Source of the DNA: Pseudoxanthomonas sp. Root65
GTDB taxonomy: Bacteria > Pseudomonadota > Gammaproteobacteria > Xanthomonadales > Xanthomonadaceae
NCBI RefSeq assembly: GCF_001427635.1
Contig: NZ_LMHA01000003.1
Span: 309,194-373,193 of the forward strand
Direction of reading: 5' to 3'
Length of the DNA stretch: 64,000 nucleotides
The notes beneath the pieces are model-generated. The model was not told the DNA's origin, ran no database searches, and saw only the letters and a program-made list of their open reading frames with translations. This document shows, in pieces, positions 48,085 to 57,558 of the stretch. The position numbers were made by a program, and so were the translations under genes. Every line of letters starts with the position of its first letter. Position 1 is the stretch's first letter.

Positions 48085-49792
48085 GCGCGCGGTGGTGCGG
48101 CTGGTTCTCGTAGGTGGTGAAGGCCTGGCGGATGTGTTCGCGCAGGTCGTCGTCGTTCCAGGGCTTGGTCAGGAAACGGTAGATCTCGCCGCGGTTGATC
48201 GCCTCGGTCACCGTGGCCAGGTCGGTGTAGCCCGACAGCACCAGCCGCACGGTGTCGGGATACAGCAGGCGCACGCGGCCGAGGAATTCGGTGCCGCTCA
48301 TGTCCGACATGCGCTGGTCGGACAGGATGACCTGCACGTCGTTGGTCGCCAGCAGCTCGAAGGCGTCGGTGACGTTGCTGGCGGCGAGGATGCGGTAACC
48401 ATCGCGGCGGAACAGGCGCACCAGCGAGCGCAGGATGTTCTCCTCGTCGTCCAACAGCAGCAGGGTGCGGTCCGGCTTGGTGGCGGCGAACGCGTCCGCG
48501 CGCAGGTAGCGGCGGCGCAGCACGGCGCCGGCATCCTCGGCCGACATCGGTTCGCCGAACAGGTGGCCCTGGAACATGTCGCACTGGTTGCGGCGCAGGA
48601 AGCCGAGCTGCGTGTCGGTCTCCACGCCGTGCGCGATGACCTTCATGCCCAGCTGGTGGCCCATCGCGATGATGGCGCAGGTGATGGCCACCTCGCGCGG
48701 GCTGGACGGCACGCCCTTCACGAAGTTGCGGTCGATCTTGATCTTGTCCACCGAGAAGCGCACCAGCGAATCCAGGTTGGAATCGCCCATGCCGAAGTCG
48801 TCCAGCGTCAGCCGCACGCCTTCGCGGTGCAGCTGCGCCAGCGTGCGGTGGACCAGGTTCATGTCCTTGGCCAGCGCGTTCTGGCGGACCTCCAGCACCA
48901 CCATCTGCGGCGGGATGCCGGCCTCCTGCATCGCCTCCAGCACCTCGGACACGAAGCTGGGACGCAGCAGTTGCAGCGTCGATACGTTGACCGCGATCTC
49001 GAAGTCGTCGAAGCCCCAGTCGCGCCAGACGCGTGCCTGCTTGAAGGCGTTCCGCAGCACCCAGTCGCCGATCTGCACGATCACGCCGAGCTTTTCGGCC
49101 ACGTGCATGAAGCGCTCCGGCACCAGCAGGCCGAGCGCGGGGGAGTACCAGCGCAGCAGGGTTTCCATGCCCACCACGCGGCCGTCGTGCGCGTTGATCT
49201 GCGGCTGGTAGAACAGGCGCAGTTCGTTGTGGTGGATGGCGTTGACGATCTGCCGCGCGATGATGCTGTCGCTGCGCGCGGTGATCGCCGCGCCGCGCCG
49301 GTACAGGCGTACCAGGTTCATGCCTTCGTGCTTGGCCTGTTCCATCGCGCTTTCCGCGCACTGCAGCAGGCCCGAGGCGGTGTCGGCATGCTCGGGGCAC
49401 AGCGCCACGCCCAGCGTGCCGGTCAGGAACAGCGTGTACGGAAGCACCGTCATCGGCAGTTCGATCTGCTCGCGCAGCATGTCGCCGAAGCGCTCCGGCG
49501 GCAGCGTGCCCGCCACGCGCGGCACCGCCACGATGAACTCGTCGCTGCCGTGGCGCCACGCCCGCGCTTCCGGGCCGAGCGCCCGTTGCAGGCGGTCGCT
49601 GAGGATCGCCAGCGCTTCGTCGCCGACTTCCACGCCCATGTTCTCGTTGATCGAGCGGAAGTGGTCGATGTCCAGGTACAGCAACATCAGCGGCGTACCG
49701 TCCGCGGTCGCCGTGTCGACCATGCGTTGCAGGTCGGGTTCGCCGGCGCCCAGGCGGGGCAGGCGGGGCAGATGGGCGTGCTCGGTATTCAC
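48077..49792 (-). CDS. Degenerate GGDEF-EAL protein with C-terminal receiver
   Basis: 571 residues from GTG 49792, overlapping the upstream stop (GTGA). Domain order: GGDEF-like ([23 protein letters not shown]; active site reads HGSDEF), EAL-like (about residues 165-405), receiver (about 430-550). The EAL domain has METLLRW for [16 protein letters not shown] for the usual E-x-T-E motif and VIAHGVET for VAEGVET, so hydrolase activity is doubtful. The receiver has [14 protein letters not shown], aspartate in [13 protein letters not shown] and [12 protein letters not shown]. Probably a c-di-GMP-binding or protein-interaction relay whose receiver is phosphorylated. REC at the C-terminus is unusual for EAL proteins. 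Confidence 0.88.
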   Translation of the reverse strand: MNTEHAHLPRLPRLGAGEPDLQRMVDTATADGTPLMLLYLDIDHFRSINENMGVEVGDEALAILSDRLQRALGPEARAWRHGSDEFIVAVPRVAGTLPPERFGDMLREQIELPMTVLPYTLFLTGTLGVALCPEHADTASGLLQCAESAMEQAKHEGMNLVRLYRRGAAITARSDSIIARQIVNAIHHNELRLFYQPQINAHDGRVVGMETLLRWYSPALGLLVPERFMHVAEKLGVIVQIGDWVLRNAFKQARVWRDWGFDDFEIAVNVSTLQLLRPSFVSEVLEAMQEAGIPPQMVVLEVRQNALAKDMNLVHRTLAQLHREGVRLTLDDFGMGDSNLDSLVRFSVDKIKIDRNFVKGVPSSPREVAITCAIIAMGHQLGMKVIAHGVETDTQLGFLRRNQCDMFQGHLFGEPMSAEDAGAVLRRRYLRADAFAATKPDRTLLLLDDEENILRSLVRLFRRDGYRILAASNVTDAFELLATNDVQVILSDQRMSDMSGTEFLGRVRLLYPDTVRLVLSGYTDLATVTEAINRGEIYRFLTKPWNDDDLREHIRQAFTTYENQPHHRAHA

Positions 49793-50424
49793 GCGGGTTG
49801 GGCAGGCATCGCGGACGTGGGGCCATAGGGTAGGCGAAGTCGCCAGTGCGTGCCGGAAACGGCATCGAGGCCGCCGCCGGCCGCGCCCGCCAATGCCTGC
49901 AGCAATGGCAGCTCGGGCAGCTCGATCGCGTCCCCGGCCTGCAGCTCCAGCGTCAGGTCGCCCGACGCCTCCGCGCTGCCTGCCAGCGACACGCCCAGCG
50001 TGGTTCCCGCCTGCGCCACGGCACGCATCACCATCTGGGCGATGCGGAACGCGACCAGGGCGTGGTCGGGTGCCGGCGCGCGCGGCAGCGGCGCCAAGGC
50101 CAGAGCGGTGCCGGGGAACAGGCGCTCATGCTCGGCACGCAGCGCGGCGTCCAGGCCGATCGAATCCAGCTGCGGCGGATGCAGCGTGGCATGCAGGTCG
50201 CGCACGATGGCGACGGCGTCGTCGCTGGCGCGGATGATCTCCTGCAGATCCTCCGCACGCAGGGCGGCATCGTCTTCCGACTGCACCAGATGGGCGCCCA
50301 TGCGGATCGCCGACAGGGCCTGGCCGACCTGGTTGTGCAGGGCGCGGCCAACGCGATGGCGCTCGGCTTCCTGCAGGCGGAACAGCTGCAGCAGCAGGGC
50401 AGAGGAGGAAGGCGGGTTCGGCAT
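49789..50424 (-). CDS. Small histidine-kinase-like protein (HisKA_3-type)
   Basis: 211 residues, soluble. The N-terminal segment LQEAERHRVGRALHNQVGQALSAIRM aligns with the dimerisation/H-box of NarX/DegS-type kinases (usual ELHDELGQ; histidine retained, Asp replaced by Asn). The C-terminal part (LQALAGAAGGGLDAVSGTHWRLRLP) is a shrunken ATPase-like module without clear G-boxes. It may serve as a phosphotransfer or coupling partner for the overlapping GGDEF-EAL-REC gene. Alternative: a degenerate kinase remnant. Start ATG 50424. Confidence 0.72.
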   Translation of the reverse strand: MPNPPSSSALLLQLFRLQEAERHRVGRALHNQVGQALSAIRMGAHLVQSEDDAALRAEDLQEIIRASDDAVAIVRDLHATLHPPQLDSIGLDAALRAEHERLFPGTALALAPLPRAPAPDHALVAFRIAQMVMRAVAQAGTTLGVSLAGSAEASGDLTLELQAGDAIELPELPLLQALAGAAGGGLDAVSGTHWRLRLPYGPTSAMPAQPA

Positions 50425-50498
50425 CGGCAGCGACGGTGCGGGCGTGGCCGCAGTATGCCAGCGCGACTTCGAGGTCGGGCGGGTGAGGCCCGGAAACG

Positions 50499-50527
50499 CG
50501 ACGGGGCGGCCCGTGGCCGCCCCGTCG
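50499..50527 (-). terminator. Hairpin terminator after the compact chemoreceptor gene
   Basis: CGACGGGGCGGCC (50499-50511) pairs with GGCCGCCCCGTCG (50515-50527) around a 3-nt loop, 30 nt after the stop at 50557 on the minus strand; only a short TTT follows. Confidence 0.75.
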
Positions 50528-50556
50528 TGGTCAATCGTGTGTCGCGTCTGCCGCGA

Positions 50557-51747
50557 TCAGAACAGCTCGACCGTACCGGCGCCCATGTTCTGCTGGGCGA
50601 CCGGCTTGTGCGGCGGACGCTCCCATTCCGTGCGCTGGTCGCGCAGGCGGTTGCCGATCAGGCGCAGTGCGCTGAGCAGTTCGTTGTCGGTGGCGCCGCC
50701 AGTGCGGTGCAGCAGTTCCTGCAGGGCGACGGCTTCCTTGTTGATCGCGGTCAGGCGGTCCAGATGGGTGGTCGCACTGCCCAGCGACTGCGTGGCGATG
50801 TCCTCGAACTGCAGTGAGCGGACCGCGTCGGCGACGCTCGCGTCGATGGCGTGGCCGCACATCGAGACCTCGCGCATGCCGTCGCCCAGCGAGGCGTTGA
50901 TTGCCGCGACCTGGTTCAGCATGCCCGCGGCTTCCGAACGTGCTTCGCGTGAGCGGTCCAGGTCGCGCGAAGCCATGTTCGACACGGTGTCGCGGACCTT
51001 GGCGATGGATTCCTTGGAGCTGTGCGCCAGCTTGCGGATCTGTTCGTTGAAGGCGGTGGAGCGCTCGGACAGGTTGCGCACCTCGTCGGCGACCACGGCG
51101 AAGCCGCGTCCGGCTTCACCGGCGCGCGCCGCTTCGATGGCCGCGTTCAGCGCCAGCAGGTTGGTCTGGTCGGCGATCGACTTGACGTCTTCCAGCAGCG
51201 AGAAGATGCCGTCCAGGTGCTGGGCCATGTCGTCGATGTGGTGCACGGTGGTGCCGCTCTGGCCGGCGACCTGTTCCAGCGCCTCGACCAGCTGTTCCAT
51301 GCGCTGGCTGGCGTTCTGGGCGAAGCGCGCCACGTCCACGCCGGCACGGTCGCCCTCGCCGTTGCGGTCGATGATGCGCGAGATCGCCGCGCTCTGCTCG
51401 CGCGACTTGCGGTTCATCGCGTCGAAGCTGCCGCCGAGGTTGTTGACGGCTTCGCGGATCAGTTCGCGGGCGCGTTCGATCTCGCTGCGCGAGCCTTCGA
51501 TCTCGTTGTTGACGAAGCGGCGCAGTTCGGTCAGCAGTGCGTCCTGTTCGCGCACGACGCTGGCGTGCTCGGGCGAGATCTGGTGCCCGTGGGTCGCGGT
51601 CAGCCAGGCGAAGATCAACCAGGCCAGCGTCAGCGAGGTCAACAGGGCCCATTGCAGGGCATTGGGCCAGTCGAAGCCGACCGACACCGGGAACAGCAGG
51701 GTCAGGATGAGGGGTGCCGCCAGACGAACCAGGATGCGCGAGTACAT
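50557..51747 (-). CDS. Compact methyl-accepting chemotaxis protein
   Basis: 396 residues. Two closely spaced N-terminal membrane helices (about residues 8-25 and 30-50) with almost no periplasmic loop, no HAMP domain, then a cytoplasmic receptor domain with hairpin tip [22 protein letters not shown] and [20 protein letters not shown]. The roughly 110 residues after the tip ([20 protein letters not shown]) differ from standard receptors. Probably senses a cytoplasmic or membrane signal. The C-terminus is GAGTVELF, a motif shared with CheD (GGVELF). A sigma-28 promoter lies upstream. Confidence 0.9.
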   Translation of the reverse strand: MYSRILVRLAAPLILTLLFPVSVGFDWPNALQWALLTSLTLAWLIFAWLTATHGHQISPEHASVVREQDALLTELRRFVNNEIEGSRSEIERARELIREAVNNLGGSFDAMNRKSREQSAAISRIIDRNGEGDRAGVDVARFAQNASQRMEQLVEALEQVAGQSGTTVHHIDDMAQHLDGIFSLLEDVKSIADQTNLLALNAAIEAARAGEAGRGFAVVADEVRNLSERSTAFNEQIRKLAHSSKESIAKVRDTVSNMASRDLDRSREARSEAAGMLNQVAAINASLGDGMREVSMCGHAIDASVADAVRSLQFEDIATQSLGSATTHLDRLTAINKEAVALQELLHRTGGATDNELLSALRLIGNRLRDQRTEWERPPHKPVAQQNMGAGTVELF

Positions 51748-51776
51748 GGGTGCTCTCTGATGAAGCTCACTGTTGA

Positions 51777-51803
51777 GTATCGGCCGTGGGGAACGGCTCT
51801 TTA
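51777..51803 (-). promoter_or_regulatory. Sigma-28 (FliA) promoter for the compact chemoreceptor
   Basis: Minus strand TAAA (51803-51800), 15 nt, GCCGATAC (51784-51777): 4 of 4 and 7 of 8. Predicted start about 51770, leader about 23 nt. Confidence 0.88.
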
Positions 51804-51874
51804 GGCGGGAATTCGGGTGGTTTTTCGATCACCCGCGATCTGTGATGCCGGTTGTCGCTTGTGTGCCAGGCTGT

Positions 51875-51951
51875 TGTGGGAGCGATGTGAGTCGCGATGC
51901 TCTTTGTTCGGGCACCGCGGTCCCGTCATCGCGACTGACGTCGCTCCCACA
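51875..51951. repeat. REP-like inverted repeat, family A copy 4
   Basis: 25-bp arms (51875-51899 and 51927-51951) with two mismatches and a 27-nt loop. It lies between cheB and the compact chemoreceptor gene. Confidence 0.85.
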
Positions 51952-51979
51952 TCAGTCCCACAGCGAGGATTCCGGAAGC

Positions 51980-53047
51980 TCAGGCGATCGCCGCAGCCAG
52001 GTCGAGCAGGCGCTGGGCGATGCGTTCCAGTGGCAGGGCCTCTTTCGCGGCACCCATGCGCATGGCCGCGCCGGGCATGCCCCAGACCACGCTGGTGGCT
52101 TCGTCCTGCACCAGGGTGGGGGCGCCGGCCTGGCTCATTTCCAGTAGGCCGCGGGCGCCGTCGTCGCCCATGCCGGTGAGGATGGCGCCGACCGCGTTGC
52201 CGCCGGCGCTCTGCGCGACCGAGCGGAACAGCACGTCGACCGCCGGCTTGTGGCGGTTCACCGCCGGGCCGTCGTCGATGCGGCAGCGCCAGCGGGCGCC
52301 GTCGCGGATCACGCGCATGTGCAGGCCGCCCGGCGGCAGGTAGGCATGGCCGGGCAGGATGGCTTCGCCGTCGGTCGCCTCGCGTACGGCCATGGCCGAA
52401 TGCCGGTCGAGGCGTTCGGCGAAGGCGCGGCTGAAACCGGCGGGAATGTGCTGGGTCAGCACGATGGCGGGCGCGTCGGCGGGCATCTGTTCCAGCACCA
52501 CACGCAGCGCCTCGGTGCCGCCGGCCGACGCGCCGATGGCGATCAGCCGGTCGGTGGTGCGGAAGCGCAGCGCGGGCGGTGCCGGCAGGGCGGTGTCGAG
52601 GTTCACGCGCGGCGCGCCCTGGCGCGCCAGCGGGCGGACGCGCGCCTTCGCCGCGGCCTTGACCTTGGCGATGATTTCGTCCGAATACGCCTGCAGGCCG
52701 CTGGCGACATCGAGCTTCGGTTTTGAGACGAAGTCCACCGCGCCCAGCGCCAGCGCCTGCAGGGTGGTGTCGGCGCCGCGCTCGGTGAGCGAGGAGATCA
52801 TCACCACCGGCATCGGCCGCAGGCGCATGACGTTCTCCAGGAACGCCAGCCCGTCCATGCGCGGCATTTCCACGTCCAGCGTCATCACGTCGGGATTCAG
52901 GCGCTTGATCTTGTCGCGCGCCAGCAGCGGATCGGCGGCCGAGCCGACCACCTCGATGCCGGGGTCGCGGGACAGGATCTCGGTCAGCATCTGGCGCACG
53001 ACCGCCGAGTCGTCGACGATCAGCACGCGGCAAGGGGTCATGCTCAT
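51980..53047 (-). CDS. cheB: Protein-glutamate methylesterase CheB
   Basis: 355 residues. N-terminal receiver ([13 protein letters not shown], phospho-acceptor in [20 protein letters not shown]) and C-terminal methylesterase with catalytic Ser in [14 protein letters not shown], His in [18 protein letters not shown] and Asp in [15 protein letters not shown]. Demethylates and deamidates receptors during adaptation. The ATG at 53047 shares its A with the cheD stop (TGATG), coupling translation. Third gene of cheR-cheD-cheB. Confidence 0.96.
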   Translation of the reverse strand: MSMTPCRVLIVDDSAVVRQMLTEILSRDPGIEVVGSAADPLLARDKIKRLNPDVMTLDVEMPRMDGLAFLENVMRLRPMPVVMISSLTERGADTTLQALALGAVDFVSKPKLDVASGLQAYSDEIIAKVKAAAKARVRPLARQGAPRVNLDTALPAPPALRFRTTDRLIAIGASAGGTEALRVVLEQMPADAPAIVLTQHIPAGFSRAFAERLDRHSAMAVREATDGEAILPGHAYLPPGGLHMRVIRDGARWRCRIDDGPAVNRHKPAVDVLFRSVAQSAGGNAVGAILTGMGDDGARGLLEMSQAGAPTLVQDEATSVVWGMPGAAMRMGAAKEALPLERIAQRLLDLAAAIA

Positions 53048-53649
53048 CAGAACAGCTCCACGCCCCCGGTGACGGGGGCCTTGGACAGGCGGGCGCGGGC
53101 CGCGGACTCGGCGGCCAGCACTTCGGCGTCGTGCGCGTGCGGCAGGCGCTGCACGACCGCGCGGCCACTGTCGGGGAAATACCAGACCTTGCGCGGATGG
53201 ATGCCGCGCAGGTCTTCGGCCACCACCGGGATGCGTTCGGCATCCAGGTAGCGGCGGACGAATTCGGCGTTGCGCGTGCCGACCGGATTGCTGGTGAACC
53301 CCTTCAGCACGTTGGCGCCGCCGAACACCTTGGCCTGCAGCCGGTTGCGGGCCGCACCGCGCTTGAGCAGGTCGTTGATCAGCAGTTCCATCGCATAGCT
53401 GCCGTAGCGCGCGGGCGCGCCGTCGCCGACGTTGCCGTCGGGCAGCAGGAAGTGGTTCATGCCGCCGAGCTTGAGCAGCGGGTCGCGGATGCACGCAGCC
53501 ACGCACGAGCCCAGCACGGTGACCAGCGCGGTGTGGTCGTCCACCACCAGGTACTGCGTGGGCAGCAGCTTGGCGGCTGCGGTCTTGAAGCGGATGTCGT
53601 GGTAGCGCAGGACGCTGCCATCGGCGAAGGCGGCCGCGGCGGCGCTCAC
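53047..53649 (-). CDS. cheD: Chemoreceptor glutamine deamidase CheD
   Basis: 200 residues from GTG 53649, which overlaps the cheR stop (GTGA). Catalytic Cys in [14 protein letters not shown] and His in [10 protein letters not shown]; further family motif [12 protein letters not shown]. Deamidates receptor glutamines and can interact with CheC/CheX-type phosphatases. The C-terminus reads VTGGVELF, the same final VELF as the compact chemoreceptor encoded about 1.3 kb downstream. Longer open codons upstream of the GTG read cheR in another frame. Confidence 0.95.
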   Translation of the reverse strand: MSAAAAAFADGSVLRYHDIRFKTAAAKLLPTQYLVVDDHTALVTVLGSCVAACIRDPLLKLGGMNHFLLPDGNVGDGAPARYGSYAMELLINDLLKRGAARNRLQAKVFGGANVLKGFTSNPVGTRNAEFVRRYLDAERIPVVAEDLRGIHPRKVWYFPDSGRAVVQRLPHAHDAEVLAAESAARARLSKAPVTGGVELF

Positions 53650-54557
53650 GCGGCGGCCCCGGCGCGCCGGTACAGCGTGCGGCCGCACGGCTGGATGATG
53701 TCTGCGGCGTGCAGGTAGTTCTCCGAGTGCCCGGTGTACAGCATGCCGTCGTCGGCCAGGTGCGGGACCAGGCGGGTGAGGATGCCGCGCTGGGTCGGCT
53801 TGTCGAAATAGATCATCACGTTGCGGCAGAACATCGCCGTGAACGGACCGGCCACGTCGTAGCGGGGCGCCAGCAGGTTGAGCGGGCGGAACTCGATCAT
53901 CTGCCGCAGCGCCGGATGCACGCGGCACTTGCCTTCGTTGGGACCGCTGCCGCGCTGGAAGTAGCGGCGCTTCAGCGTGTCGTCGAGGCCGGCGATGCGT
54001 TCGACCGGGTAGACGCCGCGTTCGCCGGTGGCCAGCACCTGCGTGTCCACGTCGGTGGCCAGGATGCGTACCGGCGGGGTCAGCGTGCCGTAGGCCTCGC
54101 AGGCGGAGATGGCGATCGAATACGGTTCCTCGCCGGTGGAGGCGGCGCAGGTCCAGATCTTCAGCGGTCCGTCGTGGCGGCGCTTGGCCAGCTCTTCCTG
54201 CAGCCGCTCGAAATGGTGCGGTTCGCGGAAGAACGAGGTGAGGTTGGTGGTCAGCGCGTTGGTGAACGCCTGCCATTCGTCGCCGCCGTCGCGCTCCAGC
54301 TGGTCCAGGTAGTCCTTGAAGCTGCGCAGCCCCAGCGCACGCAGGCGGCGCGAGAGGCGGCCGTAGACCATGTCGCGCTTGCCATCGGCCAGGGCGATGC
54401 CGGCCCGCTGGCGGATCAGGTCGGCGACGCGGCGGAAGTCGCGGTCGTCGAACTCGAAATCGCGCGCGCCGGATGCTGCTGCATCGTCCTGCGGTGGCGC
54501 GGCGGAGGTCCGTCGGGTCGAAGGTGCCGGAACAAGAGGGCGGGGACTGACGGACAT
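53646..54557 (-). CDS. cheR: Chemotaxis methyltransferase CheR
   Basis: 303 residues. Transfers methyl groups from S-adenosylmethionine to receptor glutamates. A disordered 30-residue N-terminus is followed by the all-helical substrate domain ([35 protein letters not shown]) and the SAM-binding domain ([38 protein letters not shown]). The beta-subdomain that binds receptor pentapeptides is expected within the latter; receptors ending DWQEF are encoded next door. First gene of the tightly overlapping cheRDB set. Confidence 0.96.
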   Translation of the reverse strand: MSVSPRPLVPAPSTRRTSAAPPQDDAAASGARDFEFDDRDFRRVADLIRQRAGIALADGKRDMVYGRLSRRLRALGLRSFKDYLDQLERDGGDEWQAFTNALTTNLTSFFREPHHFERLQEELAKRRHDGPLKIWTCAASTGEEPYSIAISACEAYGTLTPPVRILATDVDTQVLATGERGVYPVERIAGLDDTLKRRYFQRGSGPNEGKCRVHPALRQMIEFRPLNLLAPRYDVAGPFTAMFCRNVMIYFDKPTQRGILTRLVPHLADDGMLYTGHSENYLHAADIIQPCGRTLYRRAGAAA

Positions 54558-54594
54558 GGGATCTCGTAAGAGAGGGCTACTGTCGGGTTACTCG

Positions 54595-54627
54595 GCCGAA
54601 GCCCCGTCGGCAGGACGGGGCTTCGGC
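54595..54627 (-). terminator. Hairpin between the first full chemoreceptor gene and cheR
   Basis: Perfect 14-bp stem GCCGAAGCCCCGTC / GACGGGGCTTCGGC (54595-54608, 54614-54627) with a 5-nt loop, 28 nt after the receptor stop. No T-run, so it may attenuate rather than stop transcription into cheRDB. Confidence 0.75.
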
Positions 54628-54654
54628 ATGTCCACGTGATGCAAGCGGCGTGCC

Positions 54655-56892
54655 TCAGAACTCCTGCCAGTCGTCGCCGTCGGCCAGCGCCGGCTCGAGC
54701 GGCGCGGGCGCGCTGCTGCGGGCGACCGCTGGGCGGGTGCTGGCGGCCGCGGGCGCGGCCTTGGCCGGCTTGGACGTCGCCAGCGGCGCGGCCGGGGCCT
54801 GCGCATGCAGTTTGAACACCGAGACGGACTCGCTCAGCGCCAGCGCCTGTTCTTCCATCGAGCGGGCGGCGGCAGAAGCCTCTTCGACCAGTGCGGCGTT
54901 CTGCTGGGTGGTCTCGTCCATCTGGGTGATGGTCTGGTTGACCTGTTCGATACCGGCGCTCTGTTCCTGCGAAGCGGCGGAGATCTCGGCCATGATGTCG
55001 GTCACGCGCTGCACCGAGGCGACGATCTCGCCCATGGTCGCGCCGGCCTGGTTCACCAGCTTGGAGCCGTCGGCCACCTTGTCCACGGACGTCTCGATCA
55101 GACCCTTGATTTCCTTGGCCGCATTGGCCGAGCGCTGGGCGAGGGTACGCACCTCGCTGGCCACCACGGCGAAACCACGACCCTGTTCACCGGCACGGGC
55201 GGCTTCCACCGCGGCGTTGAGCGCCAGGATGTTGGTCTGGAAGGCGATGCCGTCGATGACCGAGATGATGTCGGCGATCTTCTTCGACGAATGCTCGATG
55301 TCGCGCATCGTCGTGACCACCTTGCCGACCACCTCGCCACCCTGCGAGGCCACGCTGGCGGCACCGATGGACAGCTGGTTGGCCTGGCGGGCGGATTCGG
55401 CGTTCTGGCGCACGGTGGAGGTCAGTTCCTCCATCGACGCGGCGGTTTCTTCCAGGTTGGCCGCCTGCTGCTCGGTACGGCGCGACAGGTCCGAGTTGCC
55501 GCTGGCGATCTCGCCGGCGGCGGTGTTGATGCTGCTGGATGCGTCTTGGATGCGGCCGACGATGTCGGTCAGCTGCGTGACGGTGGCGTCGGCGTCGTCG
55601 CGCATGGTGGCGAACACGCCGTGGAAGTCGCCTTCCATCCGCGCGGTCAGGTCGCCGCGGGCGATGGCCTTCAGCAGTTCGGAGACTTCGGCCAGGTTGC
55701 CGTCGGTGGTTTCCATCAGCTGGTTCAGGCCGTCGATCATGTCGCGGAAGTCGTACTGGTACTTGTCCACGTCGCCGCGCTGGCTGAAATCGCCCGCCGA
55801 CGCCGACATGGCCAGGCGCTTGATCTCGCCGTTGATGGCCGACAGGTTGGCCTTGGTGGCGTCCATCGTCTCGGTGAGGTTGGCCTTTTCGCCAGGCAGC
55901 TTGGGCATGTCCAGGCTCAGGTCGCCGACCGAGTAGCGCTGCATGATCTTCAGTGCATCGCCGATCGCCTGCAGGTGCGAGGCGACCAGCGCGTTGGTGT
56001 CGCGCACCATGCGGCCGTACTCGCCGGGGAACGCGCTGTCGTCCATGCGGTAGCTGATCTGGCCTTCGTCGTGGCGCGCGGCCATCTCGCTCTGCGCGGC
56101 GATGACCGACTGCACCTGCGTCTGCATGCGCTGCATGGCGGTGAGCAGCTGGCCGACTTCGTCAGAGCGGCTGGTGTCGATCTTGCCGTCCAGCTTGCCG
56201 GCGGAGACGTCATTGGCCACGCGCACGGCCTCGCCGACGCCGTTGGCGATGGCACGGGCGAAGAACCATGCCAGCGTCAGGCCGCCGACGATGCCGGCCA
56301 GCAGCATGACGATCATCAGCGTGCTGGAGGCGGCGTAGGTGCTCTCGGCGCTGGCGCTGGCCGCCTTGGCCTGCGTGTCGACGACATTAACCAGGGCGGT
56401 GAGTGCGGTGAGCGCCTTGCGGTGCTGGTCGCGGGTGGAACCGATGAAGGCGTCGACGGCGTCGTCCGGCAGGCCGAGATCGAGCATCTCCTGCACTTCG
56501 GCATAGGATTGCTGCGCGCCCTTCCATTCCTTGACGAAAGCGTCGTAGGCCTTCTTCTCGTCAGCGCTGGAGATCAGCGGCACGTAGTCCTTGATCGCCT
56601 GGTCGATCTTCTTCTCGGTCTGCGCGGCCTGTGTCTTCGCTTCGGCCTTGACCGCGTCACTGGCGCGGACGTGCTGGCGATAGGACGTGGTGCGGTACTC
56701 GCCCAGCAGGCTCTGCATGTCGCCTGCGGCCTTCACGCTGGGCAGTACATTGCCGGTGACGTCGGTGGTGACACCGTTCAACGAATTGAGGCCGACGAAC
56801 GCGGCGATGCCCTGGATCAGCATCAGGGCCAGCACGACGCCGAAGGCGAGCATCATCTTCGTCGTCAGTTTGAGGTTCTTGATCCGCTGCAT
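54655..56892 (-). CDS. Methyl-accepting chemotaxis protein (4HB sensor)
   Basis: 745 residues from ATG 56892 ([20 protein letters not shown]); upstream in-frame codons are leader. First membrane helix about residues 13-35, a periplasmic four-helix-bundle sensor (about 36-190), second membrane helix ([20 protein letters not shown]), HAMP, then a long signalling domain. The hairpin tip contains [20 protein letters not shown] and [20 protein letters not shown]. The Ala/Pro linker at the end terminates in DGDDWQEF, a pentapeptide of the xWxxF type that tethers CheR/CheB. Encoded just upstream of cheRDB. Confidence 0.95.
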   Translation of the reverse strand: MQRIKNLKLTTKMMLAFGVVLALMLIQGIAAFVGLNSLNGVTTDVTGNVLPSVKAAGDMQSLLGEYRTTSYRQHVRASDAVKAEAKTQAAQTEKKIDQAIKDYVPLISSADEKKAYDAFVKEWKGAQQSYAEVQEMLDLGLPDDAVDAFIGSTRDQHRKALTALTALVNVVDTQAKAASASAESTYAASSTLMIVMLLAGIVGGLTLAWFFARAIANGVGEAVRVANDVSAGKLDGKIDTSRSDEVGQLLTAMQRMQTQVQSVIAAQSEMAARHDEGQISYRMDDSAFPGEYGRMVRDTNALVASHLQAIGDALKIMQRYSVGDLSLDMPKLPGEKANLTETMDATKANLSAINGEIKRLAMSASAGDFSQRGDVDKYQYDFRDMIDGLNQLMETTDGNLAEVSELLKAIARGDLTARMEGDFHGVFATMRDDADATVTQLTDIVGRIQDASSSINTAAGEIASGNSDLSRRTEQQAANLEETAASMEELTSTVRQNAESARQANQLSIGAASVASQGGEVVGKVVTTMRDIEHSSKKIADIISVIDGIAFQTNILALNAAVEAARAGEQGRGFAVVASEVRTLAQRSANAAKEIKGLIETSVDKVADGSKLVNQAGATMGEIVASVQRVTDIMAEISAASQEQSAGIEQVNQTITQMDETTQQNAALVEEASAAARSMEEQALALSESVSVFKLHAQAPAAPLATSKPAKAAPAAASTRPAVARSSAPAPLEPALADGDDWQEF

Positions 56893-56946
56893 GGGATTCT
56901 TTTTCCTTTGACCTTGGCGCGCGCCGCGCCGCTCTGGGTGCAACCG

Positions 56947-56971
56947 GGGCAGGGCGTCGTGCGCCCTGCCC
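56947..56971 (-). terminator. Hairpin after the exported OB-fold-like gene
   Basis: GGGCAGGGCG (56947-56956) pairs with CGCCCTGCCC (56962-56971) around TCGTG, 18 nt after the stop at 56990. Confidence 0.7.
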
Positions 56972-56989
56972 GTGGAACGGATCGGCGTA

Positions 56990-57394
56990 TCAGCGGATCG
57001 TCGCGAGCTTCAGGTTCGACGGCGAGTTGACGACGATCTCGGCGCGCGACTGGTCACGCTCGATGTTGCCGATCACGCAGACGTCCTTGCCTTCCAGTTC
57101 TTCCGGCGCCGGCTTGAACTTGGCGCGGGCGTCGCCCGGGATGCGCGCGGTGAAGGTGTGGCGCGGGAAGTTGCCGCCCATGTACAGGAAGGTCGGCGTG
57201 CCTTCGGCGTTCTCGGCGAAGCGGGCCTTGCCGACCTTGCCGCAGACGGTGCCGGCCTTGCCGGCGAAGCGCGGCGCCATGTCGGCCGGGATGGCGTTGT
57301 CGATCTGCGACTGGCTGTTGGCCGGCGCGGCGGGCATCAGCAGGGCGGCGCCGACGACGGCGATGGACAGGGTCAGGACGGATGCGATCTTCAT
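56990..57394 (-). CDS. Exported protein, OB-fold-like, unknown function
   Basis: 134 residues from ATG 57394. Signal peptide ([20 protein letters not shown], cleavage about residues 25-27 after APANS or nearby). The mature part has alternating strands: [60 protein letters not shown]. The two cysteines (VCGKV, DVCVIG) could form a disulfide. The strand pattern with GKV...V.G.I resembles bacterial OB-fold proteins; this is a guess from pattern. Flanked by a chemoreceptor and a c-di-GMP gene. A longer open frame upstream is antisense/alternate-frame reading of the next gene. Confidence 0.75.
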   Translation of the reverse strand: MKIASVLTLSIAVVGAALLMPAAPANSQSQIDNAIPADMAPRFAGKAGTVCGKVGKARFAENAEGTPTFLYMGGNFPRHTFTARIPGDARAKFKPAPEELEGKDVCVIGNIERDQSRAEIVVNSPSNLKLATIR

Positions 57395-57558
57395 GCCAGT
57401 GGCTCCGGAGAGTGGGGAAAGTGGGAAGGACTCACCGGCTGAGATCGGCCCGCCCGGATCAAACTTGAGACCATGGTCGAACCCTGACGCGCGGATGTGT
57501 GCGATTGGGACCCGCATCACAATTCGCGTGTCCTGTGCGCGCGCCGGGGGGCGCGCGC

